A DNA stretch of 64,000 nucleotides. Origin: Streptomyces griseicoloratus (GTDB lineage: Bacteria; Actinomycetota; Actinomycetes; Streptomycetales; Streptomycetaceae). A program made the position numbers and the translations under genes. The DNA is taken from the NCBI RefSeq assembly GCF_014534645.1, contig NZ_JACVQF010000228.1, forward strand, positions 1-64,000. Reading direction: 5' to 3'. The stretch's first letter is position 1. Each line of letters begins with the position of its first letter. Below are positions 47,667 through 56,420 of the stretch, piece by piece. Under the pieces are notes generated by a model that was not told the origin of the DNA, ran no database searches, and saw only the letters and a program-made list of their open reading frames with translations.

Positions 47667-47700
47667 GCTTACCTCTTGCCTCGGGGACAGGGACCGGGAT

Positions 47701-47741
47701 CCGAAGCCTCACTAACAGTTGAATGCATCAACCAGCTTCGG
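47701..47741 (-). promoter_or_regulatory. Inverted repeat in the promoter region of the betaine ABC operon
   Basis: CCGAAGC (47701-47707) and GCTTCGG (47735-47741) are perfect inverted arms around 27 bp; inside them TTGAATGCATCAA (47719-47731) is a near-palindrome. The element lies 35 bp upstream of the ATPase start and is well placed as an operator for an osmotic or betaine-responsive regulator. I did not fix a promoter. Confidence 0.45.
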
Positions 47742-47836
47742 CCCGGGTGCGCGCCTGCCCTGGTACCCCGGACCCAAACATCTGAGTGAGCCAGTTCACA
47801 CACCCTCCACCACCTCGGCACACGCCCTGCGGCATG

Positions 47837-48766
47837 ATGCGTGGCGTGACCGGACGACTGATGCTTCTCGACACCGCCTCCCTCTACTTCCGCGCCTACT
47901 TCGGCGTCCCGGACTCCGTACGGGCACCCGACGGCACGCCGGTGAACGCCGTGCGCGGACTCCTCGACTTCATCGACCGCCTGGTGCGGGACCACCGCCC
48001 CGGCCACCTGGTGGCCTGCATGGACGCCGACTGGCGACCGCACTGGCGGGTGGAACTGATCCCCTCCTACAAGGCCCACCGCGTCGCCGAGGAGCAGACG
48101 GCGGCACCGGACGTCGAGGAGGTGCCCGACACGCTCTCGCCGCAGGTGCCCGTCATCGAGGCCGTCCTCGACGCGCTCGGTATCGCCCGGGTCGGCGTGC
48201 CCGGGTACGAGGCGGACGACGTCATCGGCACCTACACCGCGCGGGCCACCGGCCCGGTCGACATCGTCACCGGCGACCGGGACCTGTACCAGCTCGTCGA
48301 CGACGCCCGCGGCGTACGCGTGCTCTACCCGATCAAGGGCGTCGGCAGCCTCCAGCTCACCGACGAGGCCGTCCTGCGCGAGAAGTACGGCGTCGACGGG
48401 CGCGGATACGCCGATCTCGCGCTCCTGCGCGGAGACCCGAGCGACGGTCTGCCGGGCGTGGCCGGCATCGGCGAGAAGACGGCCGCCAAGCTGCTCGCCG
48501 AGTTCGGCGACCTGGACGGGATCCTGGCCGCGGTGGACGACCCGGGGGCGAAGCTCACGCCCTCGCAGCGCAAGCGGCTGACCGAGGCCCGGCCCTATCT
48601 CGCGGTCGCCCCGAAGGTCGTCCGGGTCGCCGACGACGTACCGCTGCCGGAGGTCGGCACCGCCCTGCCGCGCGCGCCGCGCGATCCCGAGGCGCTGGCC
48701 GCGCTGACGGCCCGCTGGGGCCTCGGCGGCTCCCTGGAGCGGCTGCTCGCCACGCTCGCCTCATGA
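47837..48766 (+). CDS. Stand-alone 5'-3' exonuclease (DNA polymerase I N-terminal domain type)
   Basis: A 309-residue flap/5'-3' exonuclease homologous to the N-terminal domain of DNA polymerase I but not fused to a polymerase. Active-site and binding motifs are MLLDTASLYFRAYFG, YKAHRV, GYEADDVIGT, TGDRDLYQLV and the helix-three-turn-helix GDPSDGLPGVAGIGEKTAAKLL. Such proteins remove RNA primers or flaps. The start is uncertain: ATG at 47834 or 47837, or the GTG at 47846, lie close together with no clear Shine-Dalgarno sequence. Confidence 0.88.
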   Translation: MRGVTGRLMLLDTASLYFRAYFGVPDSVRAPDGTPVNAVRGLLDFIDRLVRDHRPGHLVACMDADWRPHWRVELIPSYKAHRVAEEQTAAPDVEEVPDTLSPQVPVIEAVLDALGIARVGVPGYEADDVIGTYTARATGPVDIVTGDRDLYQLVDDARGVRVLYPIKGVGSLQLTDEAVLREKYGVDGRGYADLALLRGDPSDGLPGVAGIGEKTAAKLLAEFGDLDGILAAVDDPGAKLTPSQRKRLTEARPYLAVAPKVVRVADDVPLPEVGTALPRAPRDPEALAALTARWGLGGSLERLLATLAS

Positions 48767-48895
48767 CCGGTGCGTCCCGCGCGGGCAACGCCTGCGCGCT
48801 GCATCACGAAGGCGCCGCAGGGAAGCCGTACTCTGCGCGCGGGGCGCGTGTACGGCCCTCGTCCATGAGGTGCCGGGAGTGGGAGAGGTGCTAAC

Positions 48896-48909
48896 TTAGG
48901 TAAACCTAA
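48896..48909 (+). promoter_or_regulatory. Iron box (IdeR/DmdR operator)
   Basis: TTAGGT-AA-ACCTAA is a perfect palindrome with the hallmark TTAGG and CCTAA half-sites of DtxR/IdeR-type regulators, extended to TAACTTAGGTAAACCTAACT. It lies 23 bp upstream of the siderophore-interacting protein start. The ferrous-loaded regulator (DmdR1 in Streptomyces) would repress the gene when iron is sufficient. Confidence 0.88.
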
Positions 48910-48932
48910 CTCAGGGAACCAGGGAGGCCGTC

Positions 48933-49778
48933 ATGGCAGACCGTCCGGGCCGCAGGCCGCGCAAGCCCCTCACCGCACAGGTCGTCCGCACCGAGCGGCT
49001 GACCCCGCACATGCAGCGGGTGGTGCTCGGCGGCGAGGAACTCGCCGGGTTCCCTGCGGACACCTGCACCGACCACTATGTGAAGCTGCTGTTCCCGGCC
49101 GAGGGCGTGACCTACCCCGAGCCGTTCGACCTGGAGCGGATCCGCGAGGAGTTCCCGCGCGAACAGTGGCCGGTGACCCGGACGTACACGGTGCGCCAGT
49201 GGGACGCCGAACACCGGGAGCTGACCCTGGACTTCGTGATCCACGGGGACGAGGGACTCGCCGGCCCCTGGGCGGCGCGCGTCCAGCCGGGCGAGACCGT
49301 GCGGTTCATGGGCCCCGGCGGCGCCTACGCCCCCGATCCCGCCGCCGACTGGCACCTGCTCGCCGGTGACGAGAGCGCCCTGCCGGCCATCGCCCGGTCC
49401 CTGGAGGCGCTGCCCGACGGGGCCCGCGCGTTCGCCTTCGTGGAGATCGACGGGCCCCAGGAGGAGCAGAAGATCGACTCCGACGTGGAGGTCGTCTGGC
49501 TGCACCGGGCCGGCCGGCCGACCGGCCAGGCCCTGGTCGAGGCCGTGCGGGGCCTGGACTTCCCCGAGGGCCGGGTGCACGCGTTCGTGCACGGCGAGGC
49601 GGGCTGCGTGAAGGAGCTGCGCCGTCTGCTGCGGGTCGAGCGCCAGATCCCCCGCGAGGATCTGTCCATCTCCGGCTACTGGCGGCTCGGCCACAACGAG
49701 GACGGCTGGCAGGCCTCGAAGCGGGAGTGGAACGCGCGCATCGAGGTGGAGCAGGAGGGCGGCGCGACCGCCGCGTAG
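48933..49778 (+). CDS. Siderophore-interacting protein (ferric-siderophore reductase)
   Basis: A 281-residue FAD-dependent reductase of the SIP family, releasing iron from imported ferric siderophores in the cytoplasm. RTYTVRQWD is the FAD-binding motif, preceded by the beta barrel (TAQVVRTERLTPHMQRVVLGG). The NAD(P)H half includes LLAGDESALPAIARSLEALP and VHAFVHGEAGCVKELRRLL, and ends with GYWRLGHNEDGW. ATG with AGGGAGG upstream; an iron box in its promoter supports the role. Confidence 0.95.
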   Translation: MADRPGRRPRKPLTAQVVRTERLTPHMQRVVLGGEELAGFPADTCTDHYVKLLFPAEGVTYPEPFDLERIREEFPREQWPVTRTYTVRQWDAEHRELTLDFVIHGDEGLAGPWAARVQPGETVRFMGPGGAYAPDPAADWHLLAGDESALPAIARSLEALPDGARAFAFVEIDGPQEEQKIDSDVEVVWLHRAGRPTGQALVEAVRGLDFPEGRVHAFVHGEAGCVKELRRLLRVERQIPREDLSISGYWRLGHNEDGWQASKREWNARIEVEQEGGATAA

Positions 49779-49846
49779 GACGGCACGACCGCCGCGTAGG
49801 ACGGCGTACGGCCCCGGGGAAGCCGCCCTGGTCGCCGGGAGCCGCC

Positions 49847-50428
49847 TCAGTCGCCGCGCACGCGCGCGTGCAGGTGCATGTCGTGCCAGCCGTCGGCGTG
49901 CAGCAGGGCGCTGCGCTTGGTGCCCTCCAGGGCGAAGCCGGTCTTCTCCGCGACCCGGCAGGACGCCTCGTTGGCCACCGAGTGACTGAGTTCCAGCCGG
50001 TGGAAGCCGGTCTCGTCCAGGGCCCAGCGGGCGAGCGCGGACGTGGCACGGGCGGCGACGCCCCGTCCACGGGCCGCCGCCACCGTCCAGTACGCCACCT
50101 CGGCCACGCCGTCGCCGAGCAGGACGTTGCGCAGTGCGACCCGGCCGAGCAGGCGGTCGTCGGCCGCGTCGGCCACGGCCCACTGCACGTTCCGCTCCTG
50201 CGCCCAGGCCTCCCGCCATTCGGCGATCCAGCCGCGGACCTCGGCCTCGGACTCGGCGGCGCGTATGTGCCACTGGTGCATCAGCGGGTCCTGGAAGGCC
50301 GCGTGGACGGCCGGCGCGTCCTCGGCCCGCCACGGGCGCAGGACCAGGCCGTCACCGGTGGAGATGGTGGGCTGCGGGATGCGGGAGAGGGTGCCGGCGG
50401 GGAGAACCGCGCTGGTGAGATAGGGCAT
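49847..50428 (-). CDS. RimJ/RimL-type GNAT N-acetyltransferase
   Basis: A 193-residue acetyltransferase of the ribosomal-protein-acetylase subgroup. After a 25-residue extension it shows LVLRPWRAEDAPAVHAAF, VAEVAYWTVAAARGRGVAARATSAL (acetyl-CoA site), and the typical HRLELSHSVANEASCRVAEKTGFALEGTKR end. The substrate is unknown. The ATG at 50428 (MPYLTSAV) has GAAGGA upstream. Divergent from the pseudouridine synthase gene. Confidence 0.88.
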   Translation of the reverse strand: MPYLTSAVLPAGTLSRIPQPTISTGDGLVLRPWRAEDAPAVHAAFQDPLMHQWHIRAAESEAEVRGWIAEWREAWAQERNVQWAVADAADDRLLGRVALRNVLLGDGVAEVAYWTVAAARGRGVAARATSALARWALDETGFHRLELSHSVANEASCRVAEKTGFALEGTKRSALLHADGWHDMHLHARVRGD

Positions 50429-50509
50429 GATCCGCATCCTTCCCGACGGGCCGCCGGCGGGCCCAGCGGTTTTCGGGCGCCCCGCCCGCGCCTCGTAGGC
50501 TGGCACACG

Positions 50510-51481
50510 ATGAGACGCCGTACCCCTCCCCCGCCCTCGCCCCTCCCGCAGCGCCACGGAGTGGATCCGGTGCGTGTGCGGCTGCCCGCCGCCGGGGCGT
50601 GGTCCACCGTGCGCGAGCACCTGGTGGAGCGGCTGTCCGGCGCGGGCGCCGGAGTGATCGACGGCATGTTCGCCGCCGGGCTGGTGGTCGGGGCGGACGG
50701 GCGGGCGGTGGCGGCGGACGCCCCGTACGAGCCGGGGATGTACGTCTGGTTCCACCGGCAGCTGCCCCCCGAGGTGCCGGTGCCCTTCGCGCTGGAGGTC
50801 GTGCACCGCGACGAGCACATCGTCGTCGCCGACAAACCGCACTTCCTGGCCACCACCCCGCGTGGCGGCCATGTCGCCGAGACCGTCCTCGCGCGGCTGC
50901 GCCGGGAGCTGGACATCCCCTCGCTCACCGCCGCGCACCGCCTCGACCGGCTCACCGCCGGGCTCGTCCTGTTCACGGTCCGCCCCGAGGAGCGCGGCGC
51001 CTACCAGACGCTGTTCCGCGACCGGCGGGTGCGCAAGGAGTACGAGGCCGTCGCCCCCCACGACCCCGCACTCGTCCTGCCCCGGACCGTACGCAGCCGG
51101 ATCGTGAAGGAGCGCGGGGTACTGACCGCCCGGGAGGTCGCCGGAGAGCCCAACGCCGTGAGCCGCGTCGAACTCGTCGCCCACCGTGCCGACGGTCTGG
51201 GCCGGTACCGGCTGGTGCCCGCCACCGGCCAGACCCACCAGCTGCGCGTGCACATGAACGCCCTCGGCGTGCCCATCCTCGGCGATCCGCTCTACCCGGA
51301 GGTGAGAGCACCGGTCCCGGCCGGCGACTTCCGGCGCCCGCTCCAACTGCTCGCGCGGGCACTGGAGTTCACCGATCCGGTCACGGGGCAGGAGCACCGC
51401 TTCCGCAGCGGGCGCAGTCTCGGGGCCTGGTCGTCGTACGACGACTGGGTCGCCGAGGGCGGGCCGGCCGGCCGTCAGTAG
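50510..51481 (+). CDS. RluA-type pseudouridine synthase
   Basis: A 323-residue enzyme that isomerises uridine in rRNA or tRNA. The catalytic Asp is in AAHRLDRLTAGLVLF; other family segments are VHRDEHIVVADKPHFLATTP, RKEYEAVAP, ATGQTHQLRVHMNALGVPILGDPLYP. No S4 domain is evident at the N-terminus. The ATG at 50510 lies 8 nt after TAGGCT (50496-50501), so the transcript is probably leaderless. It converges on the P450 gene with 7 bp of overlap. Confidence 0.9.
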   Translation: MRRRTPPPPSPLPQRHGVDPVRVRLPAAGAWSTVREHLVERLSGAGAGVIDGMFAAGLVVGADGRAVAADAPYEPGMYVWFHRQLPPEVPVPFALEVVHRDEHIVVADKPHFLATTPRGGHVAETVLARLRRELDIPSLTAAHRLDRLTAGLVLFTVRPEERGAYQTLFRDRRVRKEYEAVAPHDPALVLPRTVRSRIVKERGVLTAREVAGEPNAVSRVELVAHRADGLGRYRLVPATGQTHQLRVHMNALGVPILGDPLYPEVRAPVPAGDFRRPLQLLARALEFTDPVTGQEHRFRSGRSLGAWSSYDDWVAEGGPAGRQ

Positions 51482-52986
51482 CCGCGCCACCAGCGCAGGA
51501 AGCGCTGCCAGGCACCCCGGGGACGCTCCGGCTCCGGCGCCGGCTGCGGCTGCGCGGCGGCCGCCGCCACGGGCGGCACGGGCTGCGGCCGGGGCATGGC
51601 CGGTGCCTCGGTCCGGACCGGTGACGGCGGCTGCGGCTGGTCCCGGGTGCCGATGTGCCAGGTGACCGGCTCCTGTTGCACCGGGGCGTGGCTCGGCTCC
51701 TGCGTCACCTCCTGCTGCGCCTTCGGCTCGAACCGCACCGGCAGCTCCACCAGGTGCCGCGACGCGATCGACGACCGCCAGCGCAGCTCGTCCTCGGGGC
51801 AGTCGAGCTGGACGTCCGGCAGCCGCATCAGCAGCGCGTCGATGCCGGCGTCGGCGATGGCACGCCCGATGTCCTGGCCGGGGCACTCGTGCGGGCCGCC
51901 GCCGAACGCGAGGTGGGAACGGTTGCCCTGCATGCCGGCGGACAGGTCGGGCCGGATGCGCGGATCGACGTTGCCCGGTGCGATGCCGAACAGCAGGCCG
52001 TCGCCCTTGCGGATGCGCTGGCCGCCCAGTTCCGTGTCCTGTTTGGCGAAGTAGGCGAAGACCGTGCTGAACGGCGGCTCGTCCCACAGGGACTGCTCGA
52101 CCGCCTCGGGCACCGTCATCTGGCCGCCGCTGAGCTGGGCCCGGAACCCCGGGTCGGTGAGCACCACGCGCAGCACGTTGCTGATGAGGTTGACGGTCGC
52201 CTCGTAGCCGGCCAGGAGGACCACGCGCAGATGCTCCCGGACCTCGTCGTCGGTGAGCCCGGCCGGGTGGTTGACGAGGCGGCCGGCGATGTCGTCCTCG
52301 GGCCGGGCCCGCCTGCGGGCGGTGAGCCGCGCCAGGGCGTCCATCACGTAGGCGTGGCTGGTGATGGCCGTCTCGGTCCCCTTGAGCGTGTCGCGGGCGG
52401 CCTCCACCATCCGGTCGTTGAACTCCTCCGGCATGCCCAGGAGGTGACACATCACGCCCATCGGCAGGTGCTCGGCGAACTGGCCGACGAGGTCGGCGCG
52501 GCCCTCCTCGCAGAACCGGTTGACGAGGCGCTGGGTGTAGCGCTTGATGTGACGGCGCAGCTCCCGGAAGTTGATCGGGGCCATGGCGCCGGTGACCGCG
52601 CCGCGCAGCCGCTTGTGCTCGTCGCCCTCGGCGTGGGAGCAGATGGGCTGCCAGGCGATGTGCGGCATGAGCGGATGGTCGGGCTTGACCATCCCCTCGT
52701 TGAGCGGGGTCCAGATACGGCTGTCGCGGCAGAACTGGCCGGGTGCGCTCACCATGTGCAGGTTCTCGGCGTGCCCGAGGACGACCCAGATCGGTACGTC
52801 GTCGTGGAGCAGCGCGGGTGCCACCGGGCCGTGCTGCGCGCGCAGCCGCTCGTACAGCTCGTCCAGGTCCTCCGCCTCGTACAACCGGTGCAGTCCCCCC
52901 GGTCCGAGGCCGTGCGCGGGACAGCCGGGCGGGGGCTCGAGCAGGGGGTCGCCCGTTCCGGTCGGGGAGTGGCGTTCAGGCGTCAC
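51475..52986 (-). CDS. rarE: Conservon cytochrome P450 (CYP157C type, RarE/CvnE9)
   Basis: A 503-residue P450, last gene of conservon 9. The heme loop is AFGGGPHECPG (Cys368) and the I-helix has LLAGYEATVN. The K-helix position normally occupied by ExxR reads EQSLW (297-301), as reported for CYP157 enzymes. After the P450 fold, a Pro/Gln/Ala-rich tail of about 75 residues ends in GAWQRFLRWWRGY, an amphipathic Trp/Arg cluster that could touch the membrane. The GTG at 52986 (MTPERHSP) has CGGAG 7 nt upstream and gives the published motif numbering; a TTG at 53001 is an alternative. Substrate unknown. Confidence 0.9.
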   Translation of the reverse strand: MTPERHSPTGTGDPLLEPPPGCPAHGLGPGGLHRLYEAEDLDELYERLRAQHGPVAPALLHDDVPIWVVLGHAENLHMVSAPGQFCRDSRIWTPLNEGMVKPDHPLMPHIAWQPICSHAEGDEHKRLRGAVTGAMAPINFRELRRHIKRYTQRLVNRFCEEGRADLVGQFAEHLPMGVMCHLLGMPEEFNDRMVEAARDTLKGTETAITSHAYVMDALARLTARRRARPEDDIAGRLVNHPAGLTDDEVREHLRVVLLAGYEATVNLISNVLRVVLTDPGFRAQLSGGQMTVPEAVEQSLWDEPPFSTVFAYFAKQDTELGGQRIRKGDGLLFGIAPGNVDPRIRPDLSAGMQGNRSHLAFGGGPHECPGQDIGRAIADAGIDALLMRLPDVQLDCPEDELRWRSSIASRHLVELPVRFEPKAQQEVTQEPSHAPVQQEPVTWHIGTRDQPQPPSPVRTEAPAMPRPQPVPPVAAAAAQPQPAPEPERPRGAWQRFLRWWRGY

Positions 52987-53042
52987 AGTGTCGCTCCGCA
53001 ACAGAAGTGTGGGTCAAGGGGGGGTCGGTCGGCCGCGCGGGG

Positions 53043-53663
53043 TCAGGTGAGCGCGCCCTTCATGGCGAGGGAGTGCAGGAAGCGCATCAGCGTCATCAGG
53101 ACGTCCCGGCTGGAGGCCCGGCGCCGGACGTCGCAGTCGAGGATGGGGATCTCCTCGGGCAGGTCGAGCGCCGTCCGCAGCTCCGCGACGGGGTAACGAG
53201 GCGCGTCGGGGAAGGAGTTGACGGCGACCACGAAGGGCACGCCGCGCTCCTCCAGGCGTCCCATGACGTCGAAGCTGACCTCCAGGCGCCGGGTGTCGAC
53301 CAGCACGACCGCACCGAGGGCGCCTTCGAACAGGCCGTTCCACAGGAACCAGAAGCGCTCCTGGCCGGGTGTGCCGAAGAGGTAGAGCACCAGCTGGTCG
53401 GTGATGCTGATGCGGCCGAAGTCCATGGCCACCGTGGTGGCCGTCTTGGAGGCGGAACCGTAGTTGTCGTCGATCCCGATGCCGGCCTGGGTCATCGTCT
53501 CCTCGGTGGTCAGCGGTCTGATCTCGCTGACGGAGCCGACCATGGTGGTCTTGCCGACGCCGAAACCGCCCACGATGACGATCTTCACGGCGGCCTCGGC
53601 CGTGTGCGGCAGCCGGTCCTCCGTCCGTGGGCCGGGAATCGTGTCAGAGCTTTTGAAGTCCAT
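53043..53663 (-). CDS. rarD: Conservon small GTPase (RarD/CvnD9)
   Basis: A 206-residue Ras-like ATP/GTP-binding protein. The P-loop is GGFGVGKTT, switch-region DFGRISI and FGTPGQERFWFLW follow, and AVNSFPD replaces the usual NKxD. Conservon D proteins act as the switch of a membrane complex that resembles eukaryotic G-protein systems. It overlaps rarC by 20 bp and lies 56 bp before the P450. Confidence 0.94.
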   Translation of the reverse strand: MDFKSSDTIPGPRTEDRLPHTAEAAVKIVIVGGFGVGKTTMVGSVSEIRPLTTEETMTQAGIGIDDNYGSASKTATTVAMDFGRISITDQLVLYLFGTPGQERFWFLWNGLFEGALGAVVLVDTRRLEVSFDVMGRLEERGVPFVVAVNSFPDAPRYPVAELRTALDLPEEIPILDCDVRRRASSRDVLMTLMRFLHSLAMKGALT

Positions 53664-54060
53664 GCATCACCGCTTCGAGGAGGGATCGGTCGGCGACCTT
53701 CTGGCGGACGATCGGGGCGCGGGCCTGCACCAGTTCGGCCGCCAGGAGGTCGGTGAGCAGCACGGTCACCACGCTGAACGGCAGGCTCAGGTAGGCCGAC
53801 AGCTCGGCGACGGACAGAGGCGCGGAGCACAGCCGCAGCACGGCCGCCTGCTCCGGCGTGGCGGACACCGGAGGATCGGCGCACGCCACGATCAGCGTGA
53901 CCAGGTCGATGTCGGCTCGCTCGCCGTCCGCCTCCCCGCCGATGACGAACAGCCGCTCGGGGTTGCGGAGTTCGCCCTCTTTGGGGGACGTGTCCGCCGA
54001 GGGGGACGCGGCGGCCGGCTCCTGTCCCGGGGATCGCCTCTGGCGCTGCGGAGGAGTCAT
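53644..54060 (-). CDS. rarC: Conservon DUF742 protein (RarC/CvnC9)
   Basis: A 138-residue DUF742 protein with a disordered N-terminus and a winged-helix-like domain (NPERLFVIGG, LDLVTLIVA-type IDLVTLIVACADP, LPFSVVTVLLTDLLAAELV, RSLLEAVMHGLQ). Part of the CvnA-B-C-D complex. Its ATG overlaps the rarB stop as ATGA with GGAG-type spacing, and its 3' end overlaps rarD. Confidence 0.93.
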   Translation of the reverse strand: MTPPQRQRRSPGQEPAAASPSADTSPKEGELRNPERLFVIGGEADGERADIDLVTLIVACADPPVSATPEQAAVLRLCSAPLSVAELSAYLSLPFSVVTVLLTDLLAAELVQARAPIVRQKVADRSLLEAVMHGLQKL

Positions 54061-54464
54061 ACGGTCTGCCCGTTGCGCCTGGCGGGACTGGTCAGATGGG
54101 GGCCGATACGGGCGACCAGGTCGGCCATGCTGAGGCCCATCCGGCCGGGCTCGCACTGGACGTCGGAGAGCACGGCGAGGTAGGCGTTGGGGCCGGCGGC
54201 CATCATGTAGAAGTAGCCGCCGTTCATCTCGATGAGGACCATCTTCATGTCGCCGTCGCTGGTGGGGATCTCCTGGGCGACGGCGCCCGCCAGGCTCTGC
54301 AGGCCCGCGCAGGCGGCGGCGACGCGGTCGGCGGCGTCCGGGTCGCCGGAGTAGCGGGCGATGCGCAGGCCGTCGGCGGAGAGCACCACGATCATCTCGA
54401 TGCCGGGGACGCCGTTGTAGAGGTCCCTGAGCATCCAGTCGAACTTGCCTTGCTGCTCGATCAC
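54057..54464 (-). CDS. rarB: Conservon roadblock/LC7 protein (RarB/CvnB9)
   Basis: A 135-residue roadblock/LC7-domain protein (FDWMLRDLYNGVPGIEMIVVLSADGLRIA to NAYLAVLSD). In other bacteria such proteins act as GTPase regulators, which fits its partnership with the GTPase RarD. GTG start overlapping the rarA stop by four bases. Confidence 0.94.
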   Translation of the reverse strand: MIEQQGKFDWMLRDLYNGVPGIEMIVVLSADGLRIARYSGDPDAADRVAAACAGLQSLAGAVAQEIPTSDGDMKMVLIEMNGGYFYMMAAGPNAYLAVLSDVQCEPGRMGLSMADLVARIGPHLTSPARRNGQTV

Positions 54465-56080
54465 TTGAGGTTCCCCTCGTCGTCTGCCGGGGCGTGGGCC
54501 GGCTCGCTGCTGGACTTCTGGTGGGCCTGGGTGATGCCCGGATGCGCCTTGAGCCCCTCCCAGAAGGCCCCGATCCAGTGCCCCGGCGGGAGTTCCTCGG
54601 CCTTCTCCTTCTCGGGCTCCGGCTCCGCGGCCACCGGCGAGCCGTTGCGGGCCCGCTCGGCGGCCTCACGGGCCGCGCGTTCGGCCTCCTCCCGTTCCCA
54701 GGCCGCCTGCTCGGCCAGCCGCTGGCTGAGCGGCTTCAGGACCCGGCGGCGGCGCTGCGGCAGACCGCCGGCCGTCCACTCGGTGACCACGGGGACGTCG
54801 TCCTCCAGGGAGACCGTGGCCGGAATGCGCGGGTTGGTGGGACGGCGCTTCTTGGGCGGGCGGTTGGGCCCCGGCAGCGCGTCCGGGCCCGGTCGGGGGA
54901 TGGAGGTCGCGCCGATGCCGTGGGCGAGGCCGACGCCGGGCTCGTCGGTCATCATGTCGCTGGGCACGATGAGGATGGCCCGGACTCCGCCGTAGGCGGA
55001 GGCCCGCAGGGAGACGTCCATGCCGTACTGGGTGCACAGCCGGCCGACGACGGCCAGGCCCAGGCGCGGGTGGGCGCCGAGGTCCTGCACGTCGGTGCCG
55101 CGCTTGGCGTCCTCCAGCAGGCCCTCGATACGGGCGCGGGACTCCTCGCTGAGGCTGACGCCGGCGTCCTCGATCTCGATGCAGACCCCGCTCTGCACCT
55201 CGGTCGCGGTGACGTGCACCTTGGCGTGGGGCGGCGAGTAGCGGGTGGCGTTGTCGAGGAGTTCCGCGGCGGCGTGGATGACCGGCTCGACCGCGGTGCC
55301 CTTGATGTTGACCTTGGCGATGGAGGTGAGCTTGATCCGGCGGTACTCCAGGATCCGGGACATGGCGCCGCGCAGCACACTGTAGAGCGCCACGGGCTCG
55401 GGCCACTGTCGTCCGGGCCGTCCGCCGCCGATGACGGAGATGGAGTCGGCGAGGCGGCCGATCAGCGCGGTGCCGTGGTCGATGCGCAGCAGGTCGTCGA
55501 AGACCTCGGGGTTGCGGCCGTGGTCCTCCTCCATCTCGCGGAGTTCCTTATTCTGCTGGTGGACGATCGCCTGGACCCGGCGGGCGATGTCGACGAAGGA
55601 GCGCTCACCGGACTCGCGCATCTCGATCTCGTGGTCGACGATGCGGCAGATCATGTGGATCAGCCTGCGCTGGGGTTCGCCGAGGTCGGCGTAGGAGGGG
55701 TCCAGGTCGCCGAGGTGCCTGAGGACCTCCTCAGGGGTGTTGCCCGTGCGCATGTAGCGGATCGCCGCGGGCAGGATCTCGCCGCCGATGCGGGCCATCT
55801 CCTCCTGGTGGCCGGCGATGCGCCGTTCCAGATACGCGGTGTGACGGGCGTGCTCGGCACGCAGGGCCCGCAGGGTGCGGCCGCGGCGGACCGCTTCGCC
55901 CGCCGCGGCGATCACCAGGAGCGTGGCGACGGCACCGCACCAGACGACGGCCGGCCGGGCCTGCTCCGTCACCAGGGCGACGGCGGCCCCGGTCGCCGCG
56001 GCCATGAGTATGGCCGGCAGCAACAGCACGCGCGCATAGGGAAGTTCACGTCGGCCGGGAGGGGAATCAACACTCACCAT
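54461..56080 (-). CDS. rarA: Conservon sensor-kinase-like protein (RarA/CvnA9)
   Basis: A 539-residue membrane protein heading conservon 9. Two N-terminal helices (ARVLLLPAILMAAATGAAVALV and VVWCGAVATLLVIAAAGEAV) are followed by a helical region and a HATPase domain with AAELLDNATRYSPP (N-box), IEDAGVSLS and LGLAVVGRL. A canonical phospho-histidine H-box is not evident. The long C-terminus is Pro- and charge-rich (about 375-539). The complex in S. coelicolor affects aerial growth and antibiotic onset. AGAGGG precedes the ATG. Confidence 0.92.
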   Translation of the reverse strand: MVSVDSPPGRRELPYARVLLLPAILMAAATGAAVALVTEQARPAVVWCGAVATLLVIAAAGEAVRRGRTLRALRAEHARHTAYLERRIAGHQEEMARIGGEILPAAIRYMRTGNTPEEVLRHLGDLDPSYADLGEPQRRLIHMICRIVDHEIEMRESGERSFVDIARRVQAIVHQQNKELREMEEDHGRNPEVFDDLLRIDHGTALIGRLADSISVIGGGRPGRQWPEPVALYSVLRGAMSRILEYRRIKLTSIAKVNIKGTAVEPVIHAAAELLDNATRYSPPHAKVHVTATEVQSGVCIEIEDAGVSLSEESRARIEGLLEDAKRGTDVQDLGAHPRLGLAVVGRLCTQYGMDVSLRASAYGGVRAILIVPSDMMTDEPGVGLAHGIGATSIPRPGPDALPGPNRPPKKRRPTNPRIPATVSLEDDVPVVTEWTAGGLPQRRRRVLKPLSQRLAEQAAWEREEAERAAREAAERARNGSPVAAEPEPEKEKAEELPPGHWIGAFWEGLKAHPGITQAHQKSSSEPAHAPADDEGNLK

Positions 56081-56420
56081 GTAGGCCCTCTGAAAACGAA
56101 TCGGCAGGGATGGGGGAGCTTGCAGGGGGGTATGTCAGGGAGTTGTACGGACCTTCTGCGCATTCAGAACAAACGCGCGAATCCACCTCAACTCGGTGCG
56201 CTGCGGGCGAGCTTAGTCCGAGGGGATCATCGCCGTGTCATATTCAGCAATCACCTGAAAGGGGCACCGGGACAGGAGTATCCTCGGCCCCATTTGCACA
56301 CTGCGGAGTTGTTCGAACACACTGCGTGACGACGTACAGCCGTACGAAATCCACTCGCCGTAACGGGTGAGGACGGGAACGATTGAAGGAGGCCGGGCCG
56401 GCCGGCCCCCGACGCGCGAA
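56081..56420. promoter_or_regulatory. Upstream region of conservon 9
   Basis: The 340 bp between rarA and the helicase terminator contain no supported gene. They are less GC-rich than the genes around and include a TGTTCGAACA palindrome (56310-56319) and a GTACAGCCGTAC-type dyad (about 56335-56346). The conservon promoter should lie here, but I could not single out one -35/-10 pair. Confidence 0.45.
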
